Shown in pieces: positions 26,836-35,219 of a DNA stretch of 64,000 bases (its first letter is position 1; each line of letters opens with the position of its first letter). Made by a program: the position numbers and the translations under genes. The notes beneath the pieces were generated by a model. It was not told the DNA's origin. It ran no database searches and was given only the letters and a program-made list of their open reading frames with translations. The stretch comes from Mesorhizobium sp. WSM3626 (GTDB lineage Bacteria; Pseudomonadota; Alphaproteobacteria; Rhizobiales; Rhizobiaceae): the NCBI RefSeq assembly GCF_000513935.1, contig NZ_AZUY01000002.1:115517-179516 (forward strand), written 5' to 3'.

Positions 26836-27324
26836 ATGGGTTCCGCCGGCAGGCAGCGCATGCGCTCCGGCTTCGCCATGCCGCTCCTGATCCTGACCGT
26901 CGGCGTGTCGGCAATGGTCATGGCCTCGCCGGCGCGCGCCGATTTCCGCGTCTGCAACGCCACACAGAACCTGGTCGGCGTCGGCATCGGCTATCGTGCC
27001 AAAGCCGGCTGGATTACCGAGGGCTGGTGGCACATCGAAGGATCGAGCTGCAAGACGTTGATCGAAGGGCCGCTGTCATCAAGGTTTTATTATCTTTATG
27101 CAGAAGACGCGGAGCGCGGTGGACGCTGGGACGGCCCGATCAACATGTGCGTGGCTGAAAAAGAGTTCAAGATCGCCGGCGTAAGCGACTGCGTCGCCCG
27201 AGGCTTCCAGCGCGCCGGATTCCAGGAATATGACACGGGCGAGCAGGCAAGCTGGATGGTCCAGCTCACCGATGAGCCCGCAACGGGAGGCGCCCCAGCC
27301 GCCCCGGGAACGAATAGTCAATGA
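26836..27324 (+). CDS. DUF1036 secreted or membrane-anchored protein
   Basis: 162 aa from ATG 26836, chosen for GAGGGG 7 nt upstream; in-frame ATGs at 26770, 26806 and 26812 are possible. A signal peptide (PLLILTVGVSAMVMASPARA) leads to a mature domain FRVCNATQNLVGVGIGYRAK and GWWHIEGSSCKTLIEGPL, typical of DUF1036, a small periplasmic beta domain of unknown function with paired cysteines. The stop overlaps the pyruvate kinase start (ATGA), implying co-expression. Confidence 0.82.
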   Translation: MGSAGRQRMRSGFAMPLLILTVGVSAMVMASPARADFRVCNATQNLVGVGIGYRAKAGWITEGWWHIEGSSCKTLIEGPLSSRFYYLYAEDAERGGRWDGPINMCVAEKEFKIAGVSDCVARGFQRAGFQEYDTGEQASWMVQLTDEPATGGAPAAPGTNSQ

Positions 27325-28751
27325 GACGTAGCCGCAAGGTCAAGATCCTAGCCACAATCGGTCCGGCCTCCTCGTCCGAGGAGATGCTGCAGAAGCTGTT
27401 TGAAGCCGGCGCTGATGTCTTCCGCATCAATATGAGCCATACCGATCATGAGCTGATGCGCACGCTGGTCGCACGCATCCGCGCCGTCGAGGAAAAAGTC
27501 GGCCGGCCGATCGGCATCCTGGCCGACCTGCAAGGTCCGAAGCTGCGCGTCGGCAAGTTCGCCAACGGCAAGGAGGTGCTGACGCTGGGCCAGACGTTCA
27601 CGCTTGACGACAATCCCGCGCCCGGCACCTCGACCAGGGTCTACCTGCCGCATCCTGAAATCCTGAGTTCGGTCGAGGCTGGCCATCGCCTCCTGATCGA
27701 CGACGGCAAGCTCGAGCTGAAGGCGGTGAAGAGCGACGGCAAGTCGATCGTCTGCACCGTCATTGCCGGCACCACCATTTCCGACAAGAAGGGCGTCAGC
27801 CTGCCCGACACCGACCTGCCGGTCGGCGCGCTGACCGAGAAGGACCGCAAGGACCTCGACGCGGTGCTCGCCACGGGCGTCGACTGGGTCGCGCTGTCCT
27901 TCGTGCAGCGGCCGGAAGACTTGGCCGAAGCGCGCAAGATCGCGCGCGGCCGCGCGCTCATCATGGCCAAGATCGAAAAGCCGCAGGCCGTCACCCGCCT
28001 GGCCGAGATCATCGAATTGTCCGACGCTCTGATGGTCGCCCGCGGCGATCTCGGCGTCGAGATGCCGCTGGAAGCCGTGCCAGGCATCCAGAAGCAGATC
28101 ACGCGCGCCGCGCGCCGCGCCGGCAAGCCTGTGGTGGTCGCCACGCAGATGCTGGAATCGATGATCACCGCCCCTGTGCCGACCCGCGCCGAGGTCTCCG
28201 ACGTTTCGATCGCCGTCTTCGAAGGCGCCGACGCCGTCATGCTGTCGGCGGAATCGGCGGCGGGCGCTTATCCGGTCGAGGCGGTTGCCATGATGAACCG
28301 CATCGCCACCAAAGTCGAAACAGATCCGACTTATGCCGGCATCATCAACGCACAGCGTTCGGAGCCGGAAGCGACCGGCGCCGACGCCATTTCGCTGGCC
28401 GCCCGCGAAATCGCCGAAACGCTGAAACTGTCGGCGATCGTCACCTACACGGCATCAGGCACCACCGGCCTGCGCGCCGCGCGCGAGCGCCCGCAAGTGC
28501 CGATAATCGCGCTGTCGCCGATCGTCAACACGGCGCGGCGGCTGTCGCTTTTGTGGGGCACGCATTGCGTCGTGTCGCCGGACGCCACTGATCTCGATGA
28601 CATGGTCAACCGCGCCTGCCGCATTGCGCTGGAAGAAGACTTCGGCAAGCCGGGCGACCGGGTCATCATCACCGCAGGCGTGCCGCTGCGGACCCCGGGA
28701 TCAACCAACATGCTGCGCATCGCCTATGTCGGATCGGAAACCGGCCGGTAA
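27321..28751 (+). CDS. pyk: Pyruvate kinase
   Basis: 476 aa; converts phosphoenolpyruvate and ADP to pyruvate and ATP in lower glycolysis. Seen are the N-terminal KILATIGPASSS, the substrate Arg/Asn region FRINMSHTDHE, and the active-site block ALIMAKIEKPQAVTRLAEI with MVARGDLGVEMPLE (near residues 213-250). The C-terminal domain is complete. It overlaps the DUF1036 gene by 4 nt, an arrangement I recall from related genomes. Confidence 0.97.
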   Translation: MRRSRKVKILATIGPASSSEEMLQKLFEAGADVFRINMSHTDHELMRTLVARIRAVEEKVGRPIGILADLQGPKLRVGKFANGKEVLTLGQTFTLDDNPAPGTSTRVYLPHPEILSSVEAGHRLLIDDGKLELKAVKSDGKSIVCTVIAGTTISDKKGVSLPDTDLPVGALTEKDRKDLDAVLATGVDWVALSFVQRPEDLAEARKIARGRALIMAKIEKPQAVTRLAEIIELSDALMVARGDLGVEMPLEAVPGIQKQITRAARRAGKPVVVATQMLESMITAPVPTRAEVSDVSIAVFEGADAVMLSAESAAGAYPVEAVAMMNRIATKVETDPTYAGIINAQRSEPEATGADAISLAAREIAETLKLSAIVTYTASGTTGLRAARERPQVPIIALSPIVNTARRLSLLWGTHCVVSPDATDLDDMVNRACRIALEEDFGKPGDRVIITAGVPLRTPGSTNMLRIAYVGSETGR

Positions 28752-28915
28752 TCGGCCGCGATCCTGAGCGCTCTTGCCGTGGCTTCCGCGTGGTTTCTTC
28801 GCTGGAGAAACCGGCCTGCGCGAGGGATAGGGCCGTACGGATACTGATCTGGGCCCAGTACATGCCGCTCAGGTCCTGATGGCATCTTGCGATGACCGTT
28901 TTCGGACGACATGCA

Positions 28916-29983
28916 TCAGGTCGGCGCGAGTTCCGCTCCAGGTTCCTTGATGTCGGCGCATTTGCCCACGCCATAGGCGTCGCCGGCAATCCGTGCCTCC
29001 ACCTTCCTGGCAATCGCCTCCAGATCGATATCCCTGCCGGCGACCCTCTCGATGGCGCCGATGACGAGGTCGGGGGCGATCCAGTCCGGCTTGTGACCGA
29101 GATTATGCACCCAGACGAGCTCGGCGCCTGAGATGTCGCGCACCAGGCCAACGGAATGGATATGCGCGTAGACGACCTTGTCGCGGTCGCCGGAGATGAC
29201 CACGGTCGGCGCCGTGATTTCTTTGTAACGAGGCGCGGCGCCAAGTGCATACCGATAGAGTCCGGCGACGTCGGTGGCATTGGCGCGGAAGGCCGATGGC
29301 CGCAGCACCAGCGGGATCGCGGCTGAGGCGAGATAATTGTCCGGCGCCTTGTTGGGCGAGAAGACGCAGGTCGTGGTATCAGCCATCCGCAATGTTCCCG
29401 CAGGATAGCTCAGGGCCTCGGAGAACAGCCGGCCGATCACCGGAATGATGGTCAGGTCGTAGTACCAGGACGTCGCGCCGCCCGGCCAGGGATGGGTTGC
29501 CGGTGCCAGGAAGACGAGGCCGAGCGTCTTGTCCGCATGCTCGCGGCCGAAAGCCGCCGTCACCACGCCCCCGAAGGAATGGCCGACTATGATTGCCTTC
29601 CTGATGCCGAGACGGTCCATCAGTGCGGCAATGGTTGCGGCTTGCGCCGATGGATCCTCATTGTTGCCTGGGCCGCGTCCCGACCAGCCAAAGCCCGGCC
29701 GGTCGAAGAACAGCATTTCGGCACGGCCTTCCAGCAGTGGCCTCAACGGCAGCATCTGATCCCTGAGATTGGCGCTGGCGCCATGGATGAAGACGATCGG
29801 AGGCAGATCCGCATCGGCTGGGGCGGGGATGTGGACATAGTGGATGAGGGCGCCGTCGATGTCGGCGAATTCGCCGGCCGGCGGACTGCGGTGCTCGATC
29901 AGCCATGAGCCGACGCGGGTCACGCCGACAAGGGCAAGGACAAGCGCCATCAGGAAGGCGAGCGCGGCATAGATCAGGTTCAT
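28916..29983 (-). CDS. Alpha/beta hydrolase, membrane-anchored
   Basis: 355 aa. An N-terminal membrane helix (ALAFLMALVLALVGVTRVG) precedes an alpha/beta hydrolase. The oxyanion motif is FIHGASANLRDQ, the nucleophile elbow VGHSFGG (near residue 133), and the catalytic His is in VWHNLGHKPDW-like VHNLGHKPDW. The substrate is unknown. Its upstream region contains seven copies of an 8-bp repeat, 20-75 nt before the start codon. Confidence 0.88.
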   Translation of the reverse strand: MNLIYAALAFLMALVLALVGVTRVGSWLIEHRSPPAGEFADIDGALIHYVHIPAPADADLPPIVFIHGASANLRDQMLPLRPLLEGRAEMLFFDRPGFGWSGRGPGNNEDPSAQAATIAALMDRLGIRKAIIVGHSFGGVVTAAFGREHADKTLGLVFLAPATHPWPGGATSWYYDLTIIPVIGRLFSEALSYPAGTLRMADTTTCVFSPNKAPDNYLASAAIPLVLRPSAFRANATDVAGLYRYALGAAPRYKEITAPTVVISGDRDKVVYAHIHSVGLVRDISGAELVWVHNLGHKPDWIAPDLVIGAIERVAGRDIDLEAIARKVEARIAGDAYGVGKCADIKEPGAELAPT

Positions 29984-30002
29984 GCGGGGATATGGGAATG
30001 GA

Positions 30003-30058
30003 GGGGAGTAGGGGAGTAGGGGAGTAGGGGAGTAGGGGAGTAGGGGAGTAGGGGAGTA
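30003..30058. repeat. Seven tandem copies of GGGGAGTA
   Basis: An exact 8-bp unit GGGGAGTA is repeated seven times without error, between the TPR gene and the start of the hydrolase gene. On the minus strand it reads TACTCCCC. Perfect copy identity suggests recent slippage. It lies in the 5' leader or promoter of the hydrolase gene. Confidence 0.95.
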
Positions 30059-30087
30059 GGCGGCCTCTTCCCCTACCGCCTAGTCTA

Positions 30088-30735
30088 TCAAATGCCTTCG
30101 CCGGCAAGCTCTTCCGACAGGGTGGCGACCTGGTTCTGGGCGCTGCGCATCATCGGGTAGATGGCCAGCACCTTTTGCCAGGCCTCGAGCGCCGATTGCT
30201 TGTGGCCCGTCTCCGCCATGATCTGGGCCAGGCCCGACAGCGCGCCGAAATGGCGTGGCTCGAGCTGCAGCGCGCGGTCGATGTCGGCCATCGACTTGCC
30301 GTAGTTCTTCATCATGAAATGCACGGTGGCGCGGCGGTTCCAGCCTTCGGCGTAGTTTGGCTGCAAGGTCACCACCTGGTCCAGGAAATCGAGCGCGACG
30401 TCGAACTTCCGATCGTTCATCGCTTTTTGCGACCACTGCATCATCAGGTCGATCGAGGCGCTGCCGGACTGGAACCATTCGTTCCAGATGTTGCCGGCAA
30501 TGCGCTCGGCGGCCTTTTCGTTGCGCTCGCGTTTCAGGTCGGAGAACAGCTTGTCGATCCGCGCCTGCTTCGTCATTGGCGGGGCCGGAGTGTCCGGGGC
30601 CGCAGGCTGGGCATCGGAGGGCGCCGACTGACCATCCGTGGCTGCGACCGCGATCGGCCGGTCACCGGCCTGCGTCGGCAGGGAGATGACGCCGGAAACC
30701 AGGAAAGTCGTCAAGAATGCAAAAAGGATCCGCAT
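30088..30735 (-). CDS. Periplasmic TPR-repeat protein
   Basis: 215 aa. A signal peptide (ILFAFLTTFLVSGVISLPTQA) and a Pro/Ala linker are followed by two to three TPR units (FDVALDFLDQVVTLQPNYAEGWNRRA; KSMADIDRALQLEPRHFGAL, and one more). It is probably a protein-interaction scaffold in the periplasm. Partners are unknown. It starts at ATG 30735 and is upstream of the hydrolase gene, with the GGGGAGTA tract between. Confidence 0.87.
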   Translation of the reverse strand: MRILFAFLTTFLVSGVISLPTQAGDRPIAVAATDGQSAPSDAQPAAPDTPAPPMTKQARIDKLFSDLKRERNEKAAERIAGNIWNEWFQSGSASIDLMMQWSQKAMNDRKFDVALDFLDQVVTLQPNYAEGWNRRATVHFMMKNYGKSMADIDRALQLEPRHFGALSGLAQIMAETGHKQSALEAWQKVLAIYPMMRSAQNQVATLSEELAGEGI

Positions 30736-30844
30736 CGCCCGACTCTAGTCCCGGGCGGCGGAACCGCAAAGTGATTTTAGCGTGAGAAGATCGGCAGGCC
30801 GACAAACATCAATGGGCGGAGACAAAAAGCCTCCGGCCGAAAGC

Positions 30845-30970
30845 TCAACCCTGGCGCGCCTTGTAGCGGGGGGCGGTCTTGTTGATGATGTAGACGCGGC
30901 CCTTGCGGCGAACCAGCTGGTTGTCGCGGTGACGCGCCTTCAGCGCCTTGAGCGAATTCTTGATCTTCAT
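30845..30970 (-). CDS. rpmJ: 50S ribosomal protein bL36
   Basis: 41-aa ribosomal protein ([18 protein letters not shown], then [16 protein letters not shown]). It has no cysteines, so it is the zinc-free form. The start is ATG 30970; an open frame to 31057 is upstream leader. A stem-loop at 31014-31037 lies in that leader. Confidence 0.95.
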   Translation of the reverse strand: MKIKNSLKALKARHRDNQLVRRKGRVYIINKTAPRYKARQG

Positions 30971-31013
30971 GGTCTTGCCTGTCGGTGTGAACCCGATTCC
31001 GGGTCGAAATTTT

Positions 31014-31037
31014 AAGGCGCGCCAGAAGACGCGCCTT
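31014..31037 (-). promoter_or_regulatory. Leader hairpin upstream of rpmJ
   Basis: AAGGCGCG (31014-31021) pairs with CGCGCCTT (31030-31037), perfect 8-bp stem, loop 8 nt. It is 44 nt before the rpmJ start on the minus strand and followed there by a short AAAATTT tract. It could be an attenuator or a terminator of an upstream transcript. Confidence 0.45.
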
Positions 31038-31212
31038 TTGAACGGTGGGTGGCTCATAAACGAGGAGCCTTGCCCATGTCAACCGTAAGTCGATCGCAAG
31101 CGTGCTCCGCGTCCTGATATCATCAAATATCCGCCATGTCGGCCCCGTGGCATTGCGCGGCCGTGAGCCGGCTGGGATGATGTCGTTTAGTTCAAGTGAT
31201 TTGGGGACGACC

Positions 31213-31635
31213 ATGCGCCGAATATTCCTGTCCGCTTGCCTCGTCGTCATGGCGGCGAGCGCGGCTGCCCGAGCGCAGGAATGCGACCGTTCCGACGACA
31301 GCCAGCAAATGATGAACATCTGTGCGGGCGAGGACTATCAGGCGGCCGACGCCAGGCTCAACAAGGCCTATCAGGACCTGATCAGCTCCGATGATGCCGA
31401 TGGAAAGAGATCGCTGCAGGCGGCGCAAAGGGCCTGGATCGCCTTCCGCGACGCCGAGTGCACGCATTCCACAGCCGCCAGCCAAGGCGGGTCCATCCAT
31501 GCGATGGAGGTCTCGCAATGCCTGACCGGGCTGACCAATGACCGCATCAAGCAGCTCGCCGCCTCGGCCAATTGCGAGGAAGGCGATGCGACTTGCGCCA
31601 GTCCCGGCGAGGACGAGAGCGACGAGGTGCAATAG
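31213..31635 (+). CDS. Lysozyme-inhibitor LprI-like (DUF1311) secreted protein
   Basis: 140 aa. A signal peptide (RRIFLSACLVVMAASAAARA) is followed by the DUF1311/LprI motif (CAGEDYQAADARLNKAYQDL, then AQRAWIAFRDAEC, residues about 38-85). The family includes mycobacterial LprI that inhibits lysozyme; here it may protect the wall or have another periplasmic role. The start ATG 31213 has GGGGA 6 nt upstream. A C-terminal acidic tail follows a second Cys pair. Confidence 0.85.
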   Translation: MRRIFLSACLVVMAASAAARAQECDRSDDSQQMMNICAGEDYQAADARLNKAYQDLISSDDADGKRSLQAAQRAWIAFRDAECTHSTAASQGGSIHAMEVSQCLTGLTNDRIKQLAASANCEEGDATCASPGEDESDEVQ

Positions 31636-31649
31636 GCGTGTTTGGTATC

Positions 31650-31716
31650 AGAGCGGTTGTTACGCAATTCCGGACGGAAAACCGTTACACACTTTTCCTG
31701 GAATTGCTCTAACCGC
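31650..31716. repeat. Rhizobial-type intergenic palindrome (GCAATTCC family)
   Basis: Nested arms GCGGTT/AACCGC, GCAATTCC/GGAATTGC and GGAAAA/TTTTCC surround TTACACA. It lies between the convergent DUF1311 gene and purK and overlaps the purK stop. A related but partial copy is at 62508-62607. Confidence 0.8.
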
Positions 31717-32785
31717 GGCGGCCGATGCGGGTGAAGTGGCCCATCTTGCGGCCGGCCCGGGCTTCCGCCTTGCCGTAGAGGTGCAGCATCAGGTCGGGCT
31801 CGGCGAGCAGCGTTGGAACGCGCAGCACGTCGTCGCCGATCAGGTTCTCCATCACGCAATCGGAATGGCGGTCGGGGCTGCCCAGCGGCAGGCCGGCAAT
31901 GGCGCGGATATGTTGCTCGAACTGCGAAACGATGCAGGCGGCTTCGGTCCAGTGGCCGGAATTGTGGACGCGGGGCGCGATCTCGTTGGCCAGCAGCGAA
32001 CCGTCGGCCAATACGAAGAATTCGACACCGATGACGCCGACATAGTCGAGCGCCGACAGGATTTTCGTCGCCGCGTCTTTCGCGGCCCGCGCGGTCGCCG
32101 ACGCAATGCCGGCCGGCAAGGTCGATGTGTGCAGAATGCCGTCCTGGTGCACATTCTCGGCCGGATCGTAGGCGGCGACAGTGCCGTCCAGCGCCCGCGC
32201 GGCGATAACGGAAATCTCGCGCTCGAACGGCACGAAACTTTCCAGGATCAGCGGCACATTGCCCATCGCCTCGCAGGTGCCGGCGAAACCGCCGGCTTCG
32301 ATGTTGCGGAAGACGCGCTGGCCCTTGCCGTCATAGCCCATGCGCCGCGTCTTCAGGATGCCGCTGCCGTCGAATGCCTTCAGCGCCGCCGCCAGCCCGT
32401 CGTCGGTGTCGACCGGACGGAAATCGGCGGTGGCGATGCCGATGCCGTTGAGGAATGTCTTTTCGCTCACCCGGTCCTGCGCCACGTCGAGCGCGCGCGG
32501 CGGCGGATAGACCGGCACCTTGGCGGCAAGCGCGGTTGCAGCGGCCACCGGCACGTTCTCGAATTCATAGGTGACAACGGCACTCGCCGTGGCCAGTTCA
32601 GCAAGCGCGGCCGGGTCGTCATAGGGGGCCGTGATCTGCCGGTTGGCGACCTGGGCGGCCGGGCAATCCGGCTGTGGCTCCAGCACGACGGTGCGGTAGC
32701 CGAGGCGGGCAGCGGCCATTGCCAGCATGCGACCAAGCTGGCCGCCGCCAATGATGCCGATGGTCGATCCGGCGGGCAGGCTCAC
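31709..32785 (-). CDS. purK: N5-carboxyaminoimidazole ribonucleotide synthase
   Basis: 358-aa ATP-grasp enzyme of de novo purine synthesis; makes N5-CAIR from AIR, bicarbonate and ATP. Seen are the N-terminal [20 protein letters not shown], the ATP-grasp segment [16 protein letters not shown] (near residue 153), and the metal site [24 protein letters not shown] (near 259). The GTG start at 32785 overlaps the purE stop as GTGA. An upstream frame to 32836 inside purE is rejected. Confidence 0.95.
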   Translation of the reverse strand: MSLPAGSTIGIIGGGQLGRMLAMAAARLGYRTVVLEPQPDCPAAQVANRQITAPYDDPAALAELATASAVVTYEFENVPVAAATALAAKVPVYPPPRALDVAQDRVSEKTFLNGIGIATADFRPVDTDDGLAAALKAFDGSGILKTRRMGYDGKGQRVFRNIEAGGFAGTCEAMGNVPLILESFVPFEREISVIAARALDGTVAAYDPAENVHQDGILHTSTLPAGIASATARAAKDAATKILSALDYVGVIGVEFFVLADGSLLANEIAPRVHNSGHWTEAACIVSQFEQHIRAIAGLPLGSPDRHSDCVMENLIGDDVLRVPTLLAEPDLMLHLYGKAEARAGRKMGHFTRIGRRG

Positions 32786-33279
32786 GGCGTGTCCGTCGGT
32801 TCGGCCGCGACCTTGGCGGTCTGCGAGGCGCGCCACGCGTCGAGGCGCTGGGCAAGCTTGTCGTCATTGAGCGCCAGCACGGCAGCGGCCAGGAGGGCGG
32901 CGTTCGCCGCACCTGCCTTGCCGATGGCCAGCGTTCCGACCGGAATGCCGGCCGGCATCTGGACTATGGATAGCAGCGAATCCTGGCCCGACAGCGCCTT
33001 CGATTCCACCGGCACGCCAAACACCGGCAGTGGCGTCATCGCCGCCGTCATGCCGGGCAGATGCGCCGCACCCCCGGCGCCGGCGATGATCACCTTGTAG
33101 CCGGCCGCCTTGGCGCCCTTGGCGAATTCATAGAGCCGGTCGGGCGTGCGGTGCGCCGAAATGATCAGCCGTTTGTGGGGGACACCAAGCGCCTCCAGCG
33201 TCTCCGCTGCCTGGCGCATCGTCGCCCAGTCGGATTGGCTGCCCATGATGATGGCGACGTCGGCGCGTTGATCGTTCAA
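32782..33279 (-). CDS. purE: N5-carboxyaminoimidazole ribonucleotide mutase
   Basis: 165 aa; converts N5-CAIR to CAIR, the step after PurK. It carries the class I PurE N terminus [15 protein letters not shown], the active-site His in [10 protein letters not shown], and [11 protein letters not shown]. The start appears to be TTG 33279: GGGAG lies about 7 nt upstream and the next ATG would remove part of the first strand. It is translationally coupled to purK. Confidence 0.95.
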   Translation of the reverse strand: MNDQRADVAIIMGSQSDWATMRQAAETLEALGVPHKRLIISAHRTPDRLYEFAKGAKAAGYKVIIAGAGGAAHLPGMTAAMTPLPVFGVPVESKALSGQDSLLSIVQMPAGIPVGTLAIGKAGAANAALLAAAVLALNDDKLAQRLDAWRASQTAKVAAEPTDTP

Positions 33280-33376
33280 GCTTCTGCTCCCGGCGACAAA
33301 GGCGCGCCTTAGCGGAATTCGCGCGGGGCCGCAAGGATTTCAGGCCATCGGCGAAGTGCCGACGGCCATATCCGGC

Positions 33377-34285
33377 TCATACCGCCGCCTTGCGGAAGCG
33401 GGCGACGAAGTCGTCGAGTTCGGGCCGCTCCATGTCGGAGATCGCCCAGTAGGAGAAGGCGCCGTCGCTCCAGTGCACCATCGAGAAGCCGCCCGAGGAA
33501 AGATCATCCGGCTGAGTGGTCTTGCCGCCCTGCTGCGGTTCGGCGACGAGCGTGATCAGGTGCTCACGGTGACGGTAGACCAGTGCCGGCACCGGCCGGC
33601 CTGATATCACCTCGACCCGGCCGCCGATGAGGGCGAAACCGTCCTGGGCAAGGTCGGGCGCTGGTGGCGAGACGCCGATCCGGGCGTCGAGCCAAGGCTT
33701 GACCGTATGGCGGTCGGAGGAAACGATGTCGATCGGGCTCGCAGCGAGCAGGCTGCGGCGATGGCCGCTGGCGACAGCGGCGGCAAAGCCGTCTTCCGCG
33801 CCGTTGAACATCACCCATTGCGTCGCGCCGCTGGCCAGCACCGCGCTGATCATGATCGACGCGGCCATGGCGCGCCAGTCGAACGAGCCGAAGCGGCGTG
33901 CCCTTGGCGATGTCCGCGCCTGCGAAGGACGCGTCCCGGCTTCCCGTCGCTGGCCTGCGCCGGCAATCAATCCGGGGAGCTTCGACGGCGTGCCGCGCTG
34001 CGGCTGCGCCGCCTCCGCGTGGTCCTGCTGCTGGTCGGTGCCCGCCATGCCGATCGACGCGATGCGGGTCCGAAAGGCGTCGCCGACTTCGGGGCGCGGC
34101 AAGCGGCTGATCGCGCCTCGCAAGGCAAGGATGCGGGCATGCTCGGCGGCAAGCCGGGGGTCGGCGGCGATGCGACGCTCTACGGCAAGGGCCGCCGCCG
34201 CATCAAGCTCGCCATCGACAAGGGCATGGATCATCAGTCTGATACTTTCGGGATCATTGGGCAGTCCGTCGTCATGGCCGGTCAT
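33377..34285 (-). CDS. Anti-sigma factor, single membrane helix
   Basis: 302 aa. The cytoplasmic N-terminal anti-sigma region (LMIHALVDGELDAAAALAVE) is followed by one membrane helix near residue 147 (AMAASIMISAVLASGATQWV) and an extracytoplasmic domain of about 140 residues. The zinc-binding H-x3-C-x2-C motif of ZAS proteins is absent. It is coupled to the upstream ECF sigma gene by an ATGA overlap and should hold that factor inactive until an envelope or oxidative signal arrives. Confidence 0.85.
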   Translation of the reverse strand: MTGHDDGLPNDPESIRLMIHALVDGELDAAAALAVERRIAADPRLAAEHARILALRGAISRLPRPEVGDAFRTRIASIGMAGTDQQQDHAEAAQPQRGTPSKLPGLIAGAGQRREAGTRPSQARTSPRARRFGSFDWRAMAASIMISAVLASGATQWVMFNGAEDGFAAAVASGHRRSLLAASPIDIVSSDRHTVKPWLDARIGVSPPAPDLAQDGFALIGGRVEVISGRPVPALVYRHREHLITLVAEPQQGGKTTQPDDLSSGGFSMVHWSDGAFSYWAISDMERPELDDFVARFRKAAV

Positions 34286-34953
34286 GGCGCTCTCCCCAGT
34301 TCAGACGCCAGCAGGCCGCGGGCGCGGGCCAGCCTGGACATCACCGTGCCGATCGGCACGTCGAGCATGGCCGCGATCTCACGATAGCTAAGGCCGTTAA
34401 TGTCGCGCAGCACCAGCGTTTCGCGAAACGGCTGCGGCAGGGCAGCGATTGCCGCCTCGAGTGCCGCCGTATCGGCCCTGGCGATCAGGCTCGCTTCCGG
34501 ACCGTCCTCGTCGGGCAGGCTGGTGCCATGGGCCGCCGCCATGTCGTCGAGATCGCCGAGATCACCGACGGCCATCATGGCGCGCGGCCGGTTGCGCGCC
34601 ATCCAGGTGTAGGAGGTGTTGCGCACGATGGTCAGCAGCCAGGCACGGGCATTGCCGCCGGCATAGCCCGACATGCCGGCATGCGCCTTGATGCAGGCGT
34701 CCTGCACGACATCCTCGGCGTCGGCGGCATTGCCGGTCAGCCAGCGGGCAAGCGCCAGCGCGTCGCCGAGATGCGGCAGCACCACCTGGTTGAAGCGCTC
34801 TGCCTGGGCTCTCTCGCTCAAAGCAGCACCATGATCCCCTCCGGAGCGGACAGGCCGTGCCGCCTCAAGATGCGACAGCGACTTTGCCTGGCGTGCAGGA
34901 GCAAAGCCCCCGGAAACGGGCAAAGTCGCTTGCCTTGCTGAAAGTGAATTCAT
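34282..34953 (-). CDS. ECF-type RNA polymerase sigma factor
   Basis: 223 aa. Region 2 is seen in LGDALALARWLTGNAADAEDVVQDA, region 4 in LPQPFRETLVLRDINGLSYREI with IGTVMSRLARARGLL. The start is set at ATG 34953; a TTG at 34971 is possible. It pairs with the downstream anti-sigma gene. The promoter motif and targets are unknown. An N-terminal extension of about 40 residues is unusual for short ECF proteins. Confidence 0.9.
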   Translation of the reverse strand: MNSLSARQATLPVSGGFAPARQAKSLSHLEAARPVRSGGDHGAALSERAQAERFNQVVLPHLGDALALARWLTGNAADAEDVVQDACIKAHAGMSGYAGGNARAWLLTIVRNTSYTWMARNRPRAMMAVGDLGDLDDMAAAHGTSLPDEDGPEASLIARADTAALEAAIAALPQPFRETLVLRDINGLSYREIAAMLDVPIGTVMSRLARARGLLASELGRAP

Positions 34954-35219
34954 CTGCGTCACCAGTGTCAAGCGCCATGAAAAGAAGGCGCGCCACGGAG
35001 GAGGGACTGATGACGGTCATGCTCGCCAGCGCATGATCGCGGCTGACGCCGCAGCCAGGTTCGCTGTGCTCGCGATGATGGGGCATGCCGATCTCCTCAA
35101 CGCCAGCCGTGGCGTATGTCGAGGAGACTTGTTGAGGAGACGATTTATTCCCGCGCGGGCAAATCCGGCTGTTCACGGTCGCGTGATCAGCCGGTGCTTT
35201 CGGCATGGTCGGTTGGCGA

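Noticed and set aside
28752..28915. Possible C-terminal extension or small gene between pyk and the hydrolase
   Set aside because: The frames are shadows; nothing with a start, ribosome site and motif was seen.
30003..30058. CRISPR-like array
   Set aside because: Head-to-tail 8-bp units without spacers; a simple tandem repeat.
31538..33100. 520-codon plus-strand frame opposite purK and purE
   Set aside because: Antisense of two certain purine genes; no motif.
34972..35219. Small gene between the ECF sigma gene and the PLP gene
   Set aside because: Candidates overlap the sigma gene out of frame and lack ribosome sites.
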